Source: Candidatus Gastranaerophilales bacterium
GTDB taxonomy: Bacteria > Cyanobacteriota > Vampirovibrionia > Gastranaerophilales > Gastranaerophilaceae
Length of the DNA: 64,000 nt
Assembly: GCA_944323475.1 (NCBI GenBank)
Contig: CALUSQ010000001.1
Location: 96,738-160,737 of the forward strand
Direction: 5' to 3'
Program-made: the position numbers and the translations under genes
Notes under the pieces: model-generated
Told to the model about the DNA's origin: nothing
The model's input: only the letters and a program-made list of their open reading frames with translations
Databases searched by the model: none
Shown: positions 52,473-62,567 of the stretch, in pieces
How positions within the stretch are numbered: the first letter of the stretch is position 1
How the letters are laid out: each line of letters opens with the position of its first letter

Positions 52473-53930
52473 ATGACTCAACAAGTAAGAAAATACATAA
52501 AAGAAGTCGCTATGCCTATAAAAGCAATTTTTAAGGATATGCTAAAATATGCTCCATCAAAATTGTTCGGTTTACTAGGCAATGCTGTAATTGTACCGAT
52601 TTATACAAACCTTCTTTCTCCATCACAGTATGGTGAGTATGCAGTTTCTTTAGCGGTTTTGAGTTTTTTATGTATACTTTTCTCTGATTGGGTTGGATTG
52701 TCGGGTTTGAGATTTTTTAGACAGCATGAATTATGTGACAAAATAACTAATTATTTATCAACATTATTTATAATTCTAGGCAGCAATCTATGTGTAATGT
52801 TTATTTTGGCTTTTATATTCAGGAATAAATTTTATTCTTATTTTTCTATCCAACCAAAACTCTTTTTATTTATCCTTATTTTAATAATTCCTGTTGCACT
52901 TAGAGCTTTATTATTCCAAGTTTTGAGAGCACAAATAAAACCTGGTGCTTTTACAATTTCTACTATTCTTAACCAAATTATGACAATTGTTTTCTCTGTA
53001 TTAATAATTAAAATTTTTAATTTTGGAGCAGCATCGATTTTAATCGGTATGGCAATATCGATAACCATTATAGATATTGTGCTTATATTCCAAAGTGATG
53101 TTTTAAAATATTTAAAATTTAAAAAACCAAATAAAGAAATAGTAAAGCCTATTTTTATATATGGTATACCAATAGCAGTAGCATCAATAAGTTTATGGGC
53201 AATAAATCAAAGTAATAAATTCATCACGTCTCACTACCATGGACTCAAAGAAGCAGGGCTTGTCGGTGTGGCATACAATATGACATTCCCTATTCTTATG
53301 ACTTTATTTGCGATAATAACAATTGCAGCTTATCCAAGAATAATTAATCTTTATGAAGAAAAAATTGATGTAAGACCTGTTATATCAAAACTGACAGGAT
53401 ATTTTTTATTAGTAGCAATACCAATTGCGCTTGTTATGTCAATTTATGCACCTGACTTAATAGTACTTTTTGCAAACTCAAAATATCAAAATGCTTATTC
53501 ATTATTACCATATTTTGCATTCAGTGCTGTGTTTTTAAGCCTTACGGAATACACCTCTATGCAGTATCATCTTGCCAATAAAACTTATATTCTTACAACT
53601 TTAAAAGTAATTTCAGGAATTACAGGATTAGTATTAAACATTATACTAATAAAAAATATGGGTCTCATAGGAGTTGGAATTGCAACTTTAATCTCAAATA
53701 TCTTCTATTTTGTGTTAACTATAGTTGTCCAAATAAAAGACTTGGAATGGAAGGTTCCCTACAAAAAAATTATTCATATAACTTTATGTTTAATACCAAT
53801 AGCTTTTTTATGGATGTTTTTTAAACAAACATCACTTTATGTGGGTTATCAAATAATACTTTTACTTTTCTTCTATTATGGCTTATTCTATATTACAACC
53901 AGAAGGAAAAAGATACTTTGGATGGAATAA
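52473..53930 (+). CDS. Polysaccharide flippase (Wzx/MVF-like)
   Basis: 485 residues with about 12-14 TM helices. The start matches the flippase family: KYAPSKLFGLLGNAVIVPIY then TNLLSPSQYGEYAV. Position 52473 is four bases behind the Skp stop, but an internal ATG at 52512 (before PIKAIFKDMLKYAP) has a slightly better SD and is an alternative. It would flip lipid-linked oligosaccharides across the inner membrane, matching the O-antigen-ligase-like protein at 30337. Confidence 0.87.
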   Translation: MTQQVRKYIKEVAMPIKAIFKDMLKYAPSKLFGLLGNAVIVPIYTNLLSPSQYGEYAVSLAVLSFLCILFSDWVGLSGLRFFRQHELCDKITNYLSTLFIILGSNLCVMFILAFIFRNKFYSYFSIQPKLFLFILILIIPVALRALLFQVLRAQIKPGAFTISTILNQIMTIVFSVLIIKIFNFGAASILIGMAISITIIDIVLIFQSDVLKYLKFKKPNKEIVKPIFIYGIPIAVASISLWAINQSNKFITSHYHGLKEAGLVGVAYNMTFPILMTLFAIITIAAYPRIINLYEEKIDVRPVISKLTGYFLLVAIPIALVMSIYAPDLIVLFANSKYQNAYSLLPYFAFSAVFLSLTEYTSMQYHLANKTYILTTLKVISGITGLVLNIILIKNMGLIGVGIATLISNIFYFVLTIVVQIKDLEWKVPYKKIIHITLCLIPIAFLWMFFKQTSLYVGYQIILLLFFYYGLFYITTRRKKILWME

Positions 53931-53931
53931 A

Positions 53932-54522
53932 ATGAAAAAACATTTTGGGATATTTGCACTTCTTGTAATATTTGTTTTTTTTAGCAGCAGCTCAATTGCC
54001 GACGAAAAAACAACAAAAGTAATTAAAGGAAGTGTTCACTACACAGTAGAAACAGCAAGAAAAGCAGCTTTTGAAGGACTGGATTTAAAACTTGATAAAT
54101 CAATTTTTGAGCCTTATTTATATGATGAAAACAACAAAGAAAATCGTGCAGCAATAAAAGCTAACAAACAAATTAAAGGCAGAAACCTCATGTCCTTCAT
54201 AATGGCAAAAGGTCTTGTAAAAGGATATGCTATTGTTTATGATGACAAACCCCAATATGTTTTTTATTACAGTAATGGAGGATATCTTATTGCAATAGAC
54301 AATGATACACATTATGAATCAGAGCAATATCCTTACAAAATAGGTAAATACAGTTCCATAACAGGCAATCTCATATCTATAGGTTTTTATGTTTCTGATG
54401 ATGAACAATATGTATATTCAAAAACAGGAAAACTAAAAGCACACTGGATAGGAGCTATAGGCTACAATGAAGCTGGCCGACCTATTGCAAAAAGAGAATA
54501 TACTGATATTTTAGAACCTTAG
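53932..54522 (+). CDS. Exported hypothetical protein
   Basis: 196 residues from the ATG at 53932, one base after the flippase stop. An upstream in-frame ATG at 53878 would overlap the flippase, whereas the 53932 start gives a standard signal peptide (HFGIFALLVIFVFFSSSSIA). The mature part is beta-rich (VKGYAIVYDDKPQYVFYYS; YVSDDEQYVYSKTGKLKAHW) with repeated Tyr/Asp strands, like toxin-immunity or MORN-type sheets, but no known family. Its mature N-terminus (KVIKGSVHYTVETARKAAF) resembles the start of the TolC fold at 50322 (KVLEGSVEYSLEDCINIAL). Confidence 0.68.
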   Translation: MKKHFGIFALLVIFVFFSSSSIADEKTTKVIKGSVHYTVETARKAAFEGLDLKLDKSIFEPYLYDENNKENRAAIKANKQIKGRNLMSFIMAKGLVKGYAIVYDDKPQYVFYYSNGGYLIAIDNDTHYESEQYPYKIGKYSSITGNLISIGFYVSDDEQYVYSKTGKLKAHWIGAIGYNEAGRPIAKREYTDILEP

Positions 54523-54525
54523 TTT

Positions 54526-55539
54526 TTAATTTACATTATTATCGGTTATCCCTTTTTCAAAAGAGTTTATATTATGCATAGTTGTTTGAAGAATTCTATT
54601 AATTGCTTCTTGCGTATTATATGCAATATGAGGAGTTATTATAACATTGTCCAACTGTTGCAATCTTGTATTTAAAATAGTTTGTTTTAATGCACAATCA
54701 TTAAGTCTGTTAATATCAACTAAATAATCTGTATCCGAAATTGTTTCTTCACTTTCTAATACATCCAATCCTGCCCCTAAAATTTCTTTTTTCATAAGAG
54801 CATTATAAAGAGCCTGTGTCTCAATTAATTCACCTCTTGCTGTATTTACAATAATCGCAGTATCTTTCATTTTTTTAAAACTTTCTTCATCAAACATATG
54901 AAAATTGTCTTTTGTTGAAGGAGCATGAAGAGAAATAAAATCAGAATTTTTCAAAAGAAAATCAAAATCTACATATTTTAAATCATATAAATTCTCAAGT
55001 GTTTCATCTTTTGCTATATCATATCCAAGTATCTTCATGTCCAAACCATAAGCCAATCTTGCAAACTCTTTGCCAATTGCACCAAGTCCAACGATACCTA
55101 CTGTTTTTCCACCAAGTTCAAATCCCATTAACTTTTGAGGATTTACTTTCATTTCCTTATAATCAATATATGAAAGCGTAATTTTTCTACATACATCAAG
55201 TATCAATCCAATTGCAAATTCAGCTACACTTTTATTACCATAATTTGGAGTTGTTTCTACAACAATACCCTTTTCGTTGCAATAATCTAAATCTACATGA
55301 TTAAAACCAACTGAACGTAAAGCTATCAATTGTAGATTTGTAAACTGTTTTAGCACTTCTTTTCCAACTCTTGAAGTTGTAAAACATGAAATAATTTTTG
55401 CATCCTTATATTCATCAGGAAGTTTTTCTAAATCATTCAAAGATTTTTCAACAAGAAAATAATCATACTTGCCTTCATTTTCTTTTTTTAGAAAATCATA
55501 TTCATCTTGTTGAACATCAAAATATACAATTTTAGTCAT
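54526..55539 (-). CDS. D-2-hydroxyacid dehydrogenase, probably D-lactate dehydrogenase
   Basis: 337 residues. The NAD-binding motif is VGIVGLGAIGKEFARLAYG (about 145-163). The catalytic Arg is expected in IIVNTARGELIE, the Glu in LDVLESEE and the His in VIITPHIAYNT. Features such as ITLSYIDYKEMKVNPQKLMG are closer to LdhA-like enzymes than to phosphoglycerate dehydrogenase. It reduces pyruvate to D-lactate, useful for a fermenting cell. SD AAGGAGAT precedes the ATG. Confidence 0.85.
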   Translation of the reverse strand: MTKIVYFDVQQDEYDFLKKENEGKYDYFLVEKSLNDLEKLPDEYKDAKIISCFTTSRVGKEVLKQFTNLQLIALRSVGFNHVDLDYCNEKGIVVETTPNYGNKSVAEFAIGLILDVCRKITLSYIDYKEMKVNPQKLMGFELGGKTVGIVGLGAIGKEFARLAYGLDMKILGYDIAKDETLENLYDLKYVDFDFLLKNSDFISLHAPSTKDNFHMFDEESFKKMKDTAIIVNTARGELIETQALYNALMKKEILGAGLDVLESEETISDTDYLVDINRLNDCALKQTILNTRLQQLDNVIITPHIAYNTQEAINRILQTTMHNINSFEKGITDNNVN

Positions 55540-55582
55540 AACAAATATCTCCTTTTTTCTTGCAATATAGGAGATAAATCCA

Positions 55583-55606
55583 TAAAAAATAATTGCCTGC
55601 TCAGGC
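55583..55606 (-). terminator. Weak terminator-like hairpin after the glutamate synthase genes
   Basis: On the minus strand a short GCCT/AGGC stem (loop GAGC) lies a few bases past the stop at 55611 and is followed, after five bases, by a T-run. The short stem makes this a weak call. Confidence 0.3.
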
Positions 55607-55610
55607 TAAA

Positions 55611-57962
55611 TTAAATGCTTGCATTATCATCAATATTTTCAAAATTGTCTCTCATTGTCCAAACACCGCAAGGACAAACCCCAGCACAGATTCCACAGCC
55701 AATACATCTGTCCTCATTTGAAAAATAAACTGTTTCTCCATTTGCATTAATGTATTTACTGATTGCTTGTTCCGGACATGCCTGCAAGCAAAACTCACAA
55801 TCTCTACACAAACCACAAGACATGCATCTTTCTTTTTCGTCCCAAGGTTCTATCTCTTGCACTTTCATTGCAGAAAGACCTTGATAATATTCAGTTTTAA
55901 CTTTATCTCTCGGCAATTGTGGTAATTTTTCAAAAGTATCAAGCGGTTTGTTGTCAAGATAATTGATTACATTTTTAGCTGCATTATTCCCATCAGCTAT
56001 AGCATTTGTAAAAAGTCCTTGTTTTATTGCATCACCAGCTGCAAATATTTTTTCATTCATTGTTTGTTTATATTGATTGAGCTTCAACATTCCTCTTTCA
56101 TCAAGAAATGAACTGTCAATAAAATCAAAATTAGGACGATCACCTATGGATATAATAATACTATCAGCTTCAAGAATTGTTCCATCTTTTAGAACAACAC
56201 CATCTTGTGTAACTCTTTCAGTAAAGCAAGGATAAAGAATTTTTGCCCCTTTAGCTTCACAGCGCTTAATTTCTTTTTCAAAAGCAGCAGGTTTTTGTAT
56301 ATCAATTGCTGTAACATCTTTAGCACCACAATTGTATGCTTCTATAATAACATCCATTGCAGCATTACCTGCACCTATTACAACTACTTTTTCACCAATT
56401 TGAGGTTTGTTTCCATTTTTTACATTTTTTAAAAACTCCAAACCTTTGAGTACTCTTTCATGACCCTCAAAAGGTATTACAACAGGATTATGTGCACCAC
56501 ATGTAACAATCACAGCATCATAGTTATTTGATATTTCATCAAATAAATCTTTAGTTAATTCAAAATTAAGTTCAAAATTTATGCCGGATTTTTTTATACG
56601 ATTAAGCTCTGCATCAAGACACTCTTTTGATAAGCGCTCAAAAGGAATAACCTGTCTGAGTTTTCCTCCTATTTCAATATCTTTTTCAAAAACAGTAACA
56701 CCGTATCCTGATTTTTTTAAAAGCCATGCAGCAGAAAGACCAGCAACACCAGCTCCGATAATAGCAACCTTTTTATCTTTTATAACAGGCATTTCTGGAA
56801 CAATCACATCTTTGCTCATCATACCAAGTTCGTCAAATTTTATAGGCTCATCAACATAACCTCTATTACATTCTTCCATACAAAGATTAGGGCATAAATT
56901 TCCACAAACACAAGCAGGGAAAGGTGTATAATCAAGCACTAAGTCCAAAGCTTCTTTTAATTTGTCATTTTTTATAAGATTAATTCTTTTTTGAGTAGGA
57001 ATACCAATAGGACAATGATTTTCACAAGGAGCTGATTGTGTATAATTATCCCAACTTGGATATCTGAGACGATGATCTCCCTTATTAACTATTGAATAAA
57101 CCTTAAAGTCATCTTCATATACATCTGAAAATATTCCACCATTGTTTTCTTTAAACCAATTATTAAGACGAAAATCTTTCATCGGTATAAGATGATTTGT
57201 CTTCCTTTCTTCATATGTTTTTGCAACAATTTTATGCCACGTTGAATAATCAGAAAGAATAGGTAATAAATCAATTTTATCAATTTTAGATAAAAATACT
57301 TCTAAACCATTTTGAAGAAATTCTATATCATCACTGTTGAGTCCGATAATATAAACATCATCAGAAAGTCTGCTGACATTACCTCTAACATAAATCGTAC
57401 CACCAACCATTCCAACACATGAGCGATTTCCAATTACTGATTCCAAATTTTCACAGCCAAAACCACAAACAACAGCAGTTCCACCACCCATAAACTCAAA
57501 AGAGAAAGAACCGGTATTTTTTAATACCCAAAACTCAGGAGCTGGATACTTAGGATCATGTTTCATTAATGCACCAGAACGAGTTCCAACACGACCACCA
57601 ACATATATTTTTCCACTTGCTGCACAATGTGCAGTTGTGTCACCGCCATCACCTTTTAAAATAATTTCAGCACCTGAATTGAGCCAACCTACATCAGCTG
57701 GAGCAGAACCTTCTATTATGATTTTAGTATTAGGCATACCCATTGAACCAACTCTTTGACCTGGATTAGTTAACTTAAAACTAATTTCCTCGCCTTGTTG
57801 ATTCCACAAAGGTCCACCTATGTTATGTTGACCTGATGCAATTATTTCAAAAGAATTGTATCCCTCTTTCATCTTATCGTATATGATCTGAAGAAGTTCT
57901 TGAGTAGAGAGTCTTTTATTCTGGCCATTATAATTTAAACTATCAATTTTAAATTTTTTCAT
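55611..57962 (-). CDS. Glutamate synthase: GXGXG domain + GltD-like oxidoreductase + ferredoxin
   Basis: 783 residues. Residues about 1-250 are the C-terminal GXGXG domain of GltB (GGPLWNQQGEE; GGRVGTRSGALM; GGTIYVRGNVS). Residues about 300-700 are a GltD-like subunit with the Cys cluster CENHCPIG...CVCGNLCPNLCMEEC, an FAD site VAIIGAGVAGLSAAWLLKKS and an NAD(P) site VVIGAGNAAMDVIIEA. The C-terminus has two 4Fe-4S sites (CMSCGLCRDCEFCLQACP; CIGCGICAGVCPCG). It accepts electrons for glutamate formation from glutamine and 2-oxoglutarate. With the next two genes it forms a split GOGAT, as known from archaea and some anaerobes. Confidence 0.9.
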   Translation of the reverse strand: MKKFKIDSLNYNGQNKRLSTQELLQIIYDKMKEGYNSFEIIASGQHNIGGPLWNQQGEEISFKLTNPGQRVGSMGMPNTKIIIEGSAPADVGWLNSGAEIILKGDGGDTTAHCAASGKIYVGGRVGTRSGALMKHDPKYPAPEFWVLKNTGSFSFEFMGGGTAVVCGFGCENLESVIGNRSCVGMVGGTIYVRGNVSRLSDDVYIIGLNSDDIEFLQNGLEVFLSKIDKIDLLPILSDYSTWHKIVAKTYEERKTNHLIPMKDFRLNNWFKENNGGIFSDVYEDDFKVYSIVNKGDHRLRYPSWDNYTQSAPCENHCPIGIPTQKRINLIKNDKLKEALDLVLDYTPFPACVCGNLCPNLCMEECNRGYVDEPIKFDELGMMSKDVIVPEMPVIKDKKVAIIGAGVAGLSAAWLLKKSGYGVTVFEKDIEIGGKLRQVIPFERLSKECLDAELNRIKKSGINFELNFELTKDLFDEISNNYDAVIVTCGAHNPVVIPFEGHERVLKGLEFLKNVKNGNKPQIGEKVVVIGAGNAAMDVIIEAYNCGAKDVTAIDIQKPAAFEKEIKRCEAKGAKILYPCFTERVTQDGVVLKDGTILEADSIIISIGDRPNFDFIDSSFLDERGMLKLNQYKQTMNEKIFAAGDAIKQGLFTNAIADGNNAAKNVINYLDNKPLDTFEKLPQLPRDKVKTEYYQGLSAMKVQEIEPWDEKERCMSCGLCRDCEFCLQACPEQAISKYINANGETVYFSNEDRCIGCGICAGVCPCGVWTMRDNFENIDDNASI

Positions 57963-57996
57963 TTATCTTCCTTAAAACAAATCATTAAAATTTCTT

Positions 57997-59655
57997 TTAA
58001 CAAACATGCTGTATTTCTAGTCTTGTTGCTACATTTTTATCAACAGTTACAAGAGCATCAGAACGTCCAACCGGCAAAGAGCTATTTCCAATCGGGGCAA
58101 GTAGCTTTTTAAGTTCTGTATGTGTTGCTAAGAAATAATTAACAATATTTTGAGCTACTTTATCAACATCTAACCTGTCAACAAGTGTTTTATTTTGAGT
58201 TGTAATACCTACAGGACAAAGACCTGTATTACAAGCATTACAACGACCAAAATCATTGCCAATACAACCTGCAATCTGAAGTATCAATTTACCAGTAAAT
58301 ACGCCATTTGCCCCAAGACAAATCATTTTAAAAGCATCTGCAGCTAAATTGCCATTCATACCGATACCTCCTGCTGCCCACAAAGGAATCTGTCCTTGCT
58401 TACCTTGATGAACAGCAGCCAAATAGCAATCTCTAAGTCTTGAAACAATAGGATGCCCTGTATGATCTAAAGAAACTTCATGTGCAGCACCTGTACCACC
58501 GGCAATACCGTCTAAGAAAAAACCACCAACAATATTGTATGGATCTCTTAAAAGATTATTATATACACTTACACTTGTAACTGATGCAGCAACCTTTATC
58601 GCCACTGGAACCTTAAATTTAAAAGCAGAGTTCATTGAAAGAAACATTTTCTGAACGCTTTCCTCAATTGAATACAAACCTTGATGATTAGGAGGAGACA
58701 ACAAATCTGATTTAGGAACACCTCTAATCTCTTGAATATGACGTACAACCTTTTTCGCCATTAAAAGACCACCATCACCAGGTTTTGCACCTTGGCCTAT
58801 TTTAATTAAAATTCCAGCAGGATCTTCTACCATTTCAGGCATAGCATTTATAATCCTGTCCCATCCAAAATGTCCAGAAGCAATCTGTAAAATCATATAT
58901 TTTAAATATTTTGATTTTAATAATTTTAAAGGCATACCGCCTTCGCCTGAACACATTCTTACTGGCAGACCTACTACTTCATTCAAATAAGCAACTGCCA
59001 TTGCTACAGCTTCCCACATTCTGGTAGATAAAGCCCCTATTGACATATCGCCAATAATAATAGGGTATATCCAACGAGTATTAGGGGTTTTTTGATTCAT
59101 ATGTAATTCACCGTCAGCACCAACTTCAAATGGCAATTTTTCAGGAGGTAAAACCCTACCAAAAGGAGCAAGAATATCAAATGTATGTCTCATTGCATCC
59201 AAAGAAGGATCTGTCATTTGAGAAATACGCCCAATTTTAATTTTATCAAGTGTACGGCCTTCTGTATGTAAGTTTGAACGTCCACCTCTTTTAGGTGAAT
59301 CAGCATTTTCTGCTCGATAAATAACATTTACTCTATTGTGTTCACAGTATACAGGTTTAATTGCCTCATTAGGACATACTTTTTGACACATTCCACAGCC
59401 AACACAATTTTTATTTTTAGCAACAACCTGTTTTATAACAGGCTCAGTTTCCCAACACACTTGAGGATTAGGTAAATTACCTACACTTTTTACTTTACGG
59501 CGTCTTTCTACTGATACTTTTATTGCATTAAAAGTACAAGCAGCAACACATTTGCCACAAAGTGTACATCTTTGAGGGTTGTATTCAATTTGCCATTTCA
59601 AATCATTTTTTGAAACATCATTTGTTTTAATATCACGACTATCTATTGTTGCCAC
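57997..59655 (-). CDS. Glutamate synthase FMN (GltB central) subunit with N-terminal ferredoxin
   Basis: 552 residues. The N-terminus carries two 4Fe-4S motifs (CTLCGKCVAACTFNAIK; CVGCGMCQKVCPNEAIKP). The rest is the FMN-binding barrel of GltB: PIIIGDMSIGALSTRMWEA, CSGEGGMPLK, IGQGAKPGDGGLLMAKKV, DGIAGGTGAAHEVSLDHTG, AAGGIGMNGNLAADAFKM and CNTGLCPVGITTQNKTL. It forms glutamate from the imine intermediate. The start overlaps the amidotransferase stop by 13 bases. Confidence 0.93.
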   Translation of the reverse strand: MATIDSRDIKTNDVSKNDLKWQIEYNPQRCTLCGKCVAACTFNAIKVSVERRRKVKSVGNLPNPQVCWETEPVIKQVVAKNKNCVGCGMCQKVCPNEAIKPVYCEHNRVNVIYRAENADSPKRGGRSNLHTEGRTLDKIKIGRISQMTDPSLDAMRHTFDILAPFGRVLPPEKLPFEVGADGELHMNQKTPNTRWIYPIIIGDMSIGALSTRMWEAVAMAVAYLNEVVGLPVRMCSGEGGMPLKLLKSKYLKYMILQIASGHFGWDRIINAMPEMVEDPAGILIKIGQGAKPGDGGLLMAKKVVRHIQEIRGVPKSDLLSPPNHQGLYSIEESVQKMFLSMNSAFKFKVPVAIKVAASVTSVSVYNNLLRDPYNIVGGFFLDGIAGGTGAAHEVSLDHTGHPIVSRLRDCYLAAVHQGKQGQIPLWAAGGIGMNGNLAADAFKMICLGANGVFTGKLILQIAGCIGNDFGRCNACNTGLCPVGITTQNKTLVDRLDVDKVAQNIVNYFLATHTELKKLLAPIGNSSLPVGRSDALVTVDKNVATRLEIQHVC

Positions 59656-60752
59656 CTTTCAATGTTCAAGTCATTGTCAACAACGACCATTTCTCTCTCA
59701 TTAGGATAAATATCCAAACTAATATCTCTATTTGGCATAAGCTCATTTATACCAGTAACTTCAGACGTAACAATAACCGTATCATTAGTCTTACCAACAA
59801 CGACTGGTCTTAGTTTTTTTGAATCACAAGTTGTAATCAAAGTCCCATCTGGAACAACTGCTATCATTGAATTTGGTCCATTTGCTTCAAGATGAGCTAA
59901 TGAAGCTTTAATTTTTAATAAAATTTCTGAATCACTTCTAGTCAAAATCTCTTCATATGGAAGTGGAGTTATAACATGTTTAAAATATTTTAATGGCCAC
60001 TTTAAAATCTTATTTACATAATGAAGTGTATACAAAAAACATTGCGAATCACTTTCAAAACCTATATACCCTTTGTGTAGCTTTTGTTGAAACAGTTTGT
60101 TTTTTTCATAAAAAGTATTTTCACCATTACAAAGTACAGTATAACCTTGTAAAAAGAATGGATGTGCAGCATAACGAACAATATCATAATTAGTATTTTG
60201 ACGACATTGGGCTGTAATGATTTTTGCACAAAATTCTTTGTTTTCATTCCACAAACCAAAATAAGTTCCAATATCTCTAGGGTCACCAATTTCTTTAAGA
60301 GTTAATAAATCTGGCCAAAAAGAATATACATAGCCTTCATCTACATTCTCCAAGGCTTTCCTTAACTTAAGTCTCGTATCAAGTAATAACAATTCCTTTT
60401 CTTCTTTAGGAGCATACTTGTAAGAATGAGGGTAATTAAATACCTCAAAAACGTAATTTGGCATTGGTTTAATATTTAAACCTTCAATATCATTCCTTAC
60501 ATCAGGAGCCCATTGCATTACACGAACAAAACCAATTGAGTGTAAAATATCTTCAGCTATATGCATCCCTTCATTTGTACAAGCCATGGAAAGAATAGGT
60601 AATTCTTTATAATTTTCAAAAACACCACCCAAATCTTGCATAACAAAAGCAAAACCGGAATTATCATGCCCCTTTTGCTGAGAACGCATCAATTCTAAAG
60701 CCTTCACGGGATGAAAATATTTTTTTGATTTAATTGCACCTATTCTACACAT
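59643..60752 (-). CDS. Class II glutamine amidotransferase subunit of split glutamate synthase
   Basis: 369 residues. Cys2 directly after Met is the N-terminal nucleophile (MCRIGAIKSKKYFHP); RSQQKGHDNSGFAFVMQDL and YTVLCNGENTFYEKNKL match Ntn amidotransferases. It releases ammonia from glutamine and passes it to the FMN subunit encoded next (13-base overlap). It opens the three-gene split GOGAT operon. SD GGAAGG lies upstream of the ATG. Confidence 0.9.
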   Translation of the reverse strand: MCRIGAIKSKKYFHPVKALELMRSQQKGHDNSGFAFVMQDLGGVFENYKELPILSMACTNEGMHIAEDILHSIGFVRVMQWAPDVRNDIEGLNIKPMPNYVFEVFNYPHSYKYAPKEEKELLLLDTRLKLRKALENVDEGYVYSFWPDLLTLKEIGDPRDIGTYFGLWNENKEFCAKIITAQCRQNTNYDIVRYAAHPFFLQGYTVLCNGENTFYEKNKLFQQKLHKGYIGFESDSQCFLYTLHYVNKILKWPLKYFKHVITPLPYEEILTRSDSEILLKIKASLAHLEANGPNSMIAVVPDGTLITTCDSKKLRPVVVGKTNDTVIVTSEVTGINELMPNRDISLDIYPNEREMVVVDNDLNIERWQQ

Positions 60753-60865
60753 TGATTAATCCTTCCCCAAAAGGGTTTCACCTTATTAAGCATAATTTTT
60801 TCAAAATTATCTGTCAATAAATAAGTACAATTTTTAATAAAATCTTTATAAATTATTTATGTTAT

Positions 60866-60898
60866 CAAAAAGACGGCCTCTGTTGAAACCGTCTTTTG
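60866..60898 (-). terminator. Terminator of the ribosomal protein operon
   Basis: A nine-bp stem (AAAAGACGG/CCGTCTTTT, 60889-60897 with 60868-60876, 12-base loop) follows the rpsI stop by about 34 bp and ends in five T on the minus strand. Confidence 0.8.
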
Positions 60899-60930
60899 AT
60901 ATTTTGATAAGATTAAGATTCTTGATATGA

Positions 60931-61329
60931 TTAACGTTTTGAGAACTGGAATCTTTTTCTTGCTCTTTTTCTACCGTATTTTTTACGCTCTTTAACACGA
61001 GCATCTCTTGTTAACAAGCCTTCTGCTTTAAGAACACTTCTTAATTCAGGATTGTATTCCAACAATGCTCTTGAAATACCATGTCTGATAGCACCTGCTT
61101 GTGAGCAAATACCACCACCAACAGCTTTAACTCTTACATCAAAGTTTTCCATGTTTTCAGTTAATGCTAATGGTTTATAAACCAAAATTTTCATAGCAGG
61201 TCTGTTACCTAGATAGTTGTCTAAAGTTTTGCCATTAACAAAAATTCTGCCTTTACCTTTAACAAGTTTAACAACTGCGATAGAGGTTTTTCTTCTGCCT
61301 GTTGCCATAATTACTTTATTATCAGCCAT
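60931..61329 (-). CDS. rpsI: Ribosomal protein S9
   Basis: 132 residues, full length. [20 protein letters not shown] at the start and the classic [19 protein letters not shown]-terminus, whose last Lys-Arg reaches the P-site tRNA. The start overlaps the rplM stop by one base (TAATG). Last gene of the operon, followed by a terminator. Confidence 0.98.
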   Translation of the reverse strand: MADNKVIMATGRRKTSIAVVKLVKGKGRIFVNGKTLDNYLGNRPAMKILVYKPLALTENMENFDVRVKAVGGGICSQAGAIRHGISRALLEYNPELRSVLKAEGLLTRDARVKERKKYGRKRARKRFQFSKR

Positions 61330-61766
61330 TATTTAACCTCCATTTCATAAACTACAGGTTTTTGAGCTTCATGAGGATGTTCAGAACCTGCATATACTTT
61401 GAGCTTTGTAAACTGTTGTGCACCAAGAGTATTGTGAGGCAACATACCTTTAACAGCTTTTTCAATAGCTTTTGTTGGATCTTTTTCCATTAAAGCTTTA
61501 AAAGAAATAGCTTTCAATCCACCTGGATACATTGTGTGATGATAGTAAATTTTGTCTGTTTCTTTATTTCCTGTAACCTGAATTTTGTCAGCATTGATAA
61601 CAATAACAAAATCACCTGTATCAATATTAGGTGTGTATTCAGGTTTTAATTTACCTCTGAGCAAGTTTGCACAAACAGTAGCTAAACGACCAAGAGTTTT
61701 ACCTTCTGCATCGATAACATACCATTTTCTTTCAACTTCAAGAGGTTTTGCTGAATATGTTTTCAT
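61329..61766 (-). CDS. rplM: Ribosomal protein L13
   Basis: 145 residues: [20 protein letters not shown] and LLRGK near the start, [20 protein letters not shown] and YHHTMYPGG in the middle, and [20 protein letters not shown] near the end. 50S assembly-initiator protein. Follows truA by 20 bp. Confidence 0.98.
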   Translation of the reverse strand: MKTYSAKPLEVERKWYVIDAEGKTLGRLATVCANLLRGKLKPEYTPNIDTGDFVIVINADKIQVTGNKETDKIYYHHTMYPGGLKAISFKALMEKDPTKAIEKAVKGMLPHNTLGAQQFTKLKVYAGSEHPHEAQKPVVYEMEVK

Positions 61767-61786
61767 TTTTCAGTTTTCCTTATAAT

Positions 61787-62566
61787 TTAATCGTTACTTC
61801 TATAATCTTGACAATAAGGTTTATACCCTACAGTCATAAGTGTCAGCCCATCAGGACTGATAGTAGGTCCTGCTTTTGTCCTATCCTTTGCTTCTAAAAT
61901 TTGCTGCATAAATTCGGGTTCAAATTTATTGTGCTCAATCATAAGCAAAGTCCCGACTATAGTTCTTACCATGTTATACAAAAACCTATTTGCAACAATT
62001 TCAACAGTAATAATATCACCATTTTTTATGCAATCTGCTTTATAAACATTGCAAACTTTAGCAGGATTTTCTGTTCTGGTTGATTTGAAAGATGTAAAAT
62101 CATGTTCACCTATCAAATACCCCAGCGCTTTGTTCATTCTTTCTATATCTAAGGGTTCTCGAACAAGAAGAGAATGAACATCCCATGCAGAACGATGTTG
62201 TCTATTAACAATTTTATATTGATAAACTCGGTATTTTGCACTCAATTGAGCATGAAATGAATTATCAACTTCTCGAATCGATTTTACACTGATGTCTTTA
62301 GGAAGAAGGCCATTTATCGAATTTAAAAACCTTGAAGCAACAATTGGTTTTTCACTCTCAAAATGAACAACTTGACCTTTAGAGTGCACACCTGCATCTG
62401 TTCTACCGGAAAATATTGTTTTTATTCGGGGGGGATTTTTACCCCCCAATATCAATGTACTAAGTGCTTTTTCCAACTCTGATTGAATCGTAATTTCATC
62501 AGGCTGAATCTGTGAGCCCGCATAGTTTATGCCGATATATTCGACAACTAGTGCGAACTTTGGCAT
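61787..62566 (-). CDS. truA: tRNA pseudouridine(38-40) synthase TruA
   Basis: 259 residues. Catalytic Asp is in SGRTDAGVHSKGQVVHF. The start has VVEYIGINYAGSQIQPD; LIGEHDFTSFKS and RFLYNMVRTIVGTLLMIEH are family hallmarks. It lies one base from the rplQ stop. The gene order rplQ-truA-rplM-rpsI is shared by Cyanobacteria and many Firmicutes. Confidence 0.96.
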   Translation of the reverse strand: MPKFALVVEYIGINYAGSQIQPDEITIQSELEKALSTLILGGKNPPRIKTIFSGRTDAGVHSKGQVVHFESEKPIVASRFLNSINGLLPKDISVKSIREVDNSFHAQLSAKYRVYQYKIVNRQHRSAWDVHSLLVREPLDIERMNKALGYLIGEHDFTSFKSTRTENPAKVCNVYKADCIKNGDIITVEIVANRFLYNMVRTIVGTLLMIEHNKFEPEFMQQILEAKDRTKAGPTISPDGLTLMTVGYKPYCQDYRSND

Positions 62567-62567
62567 T

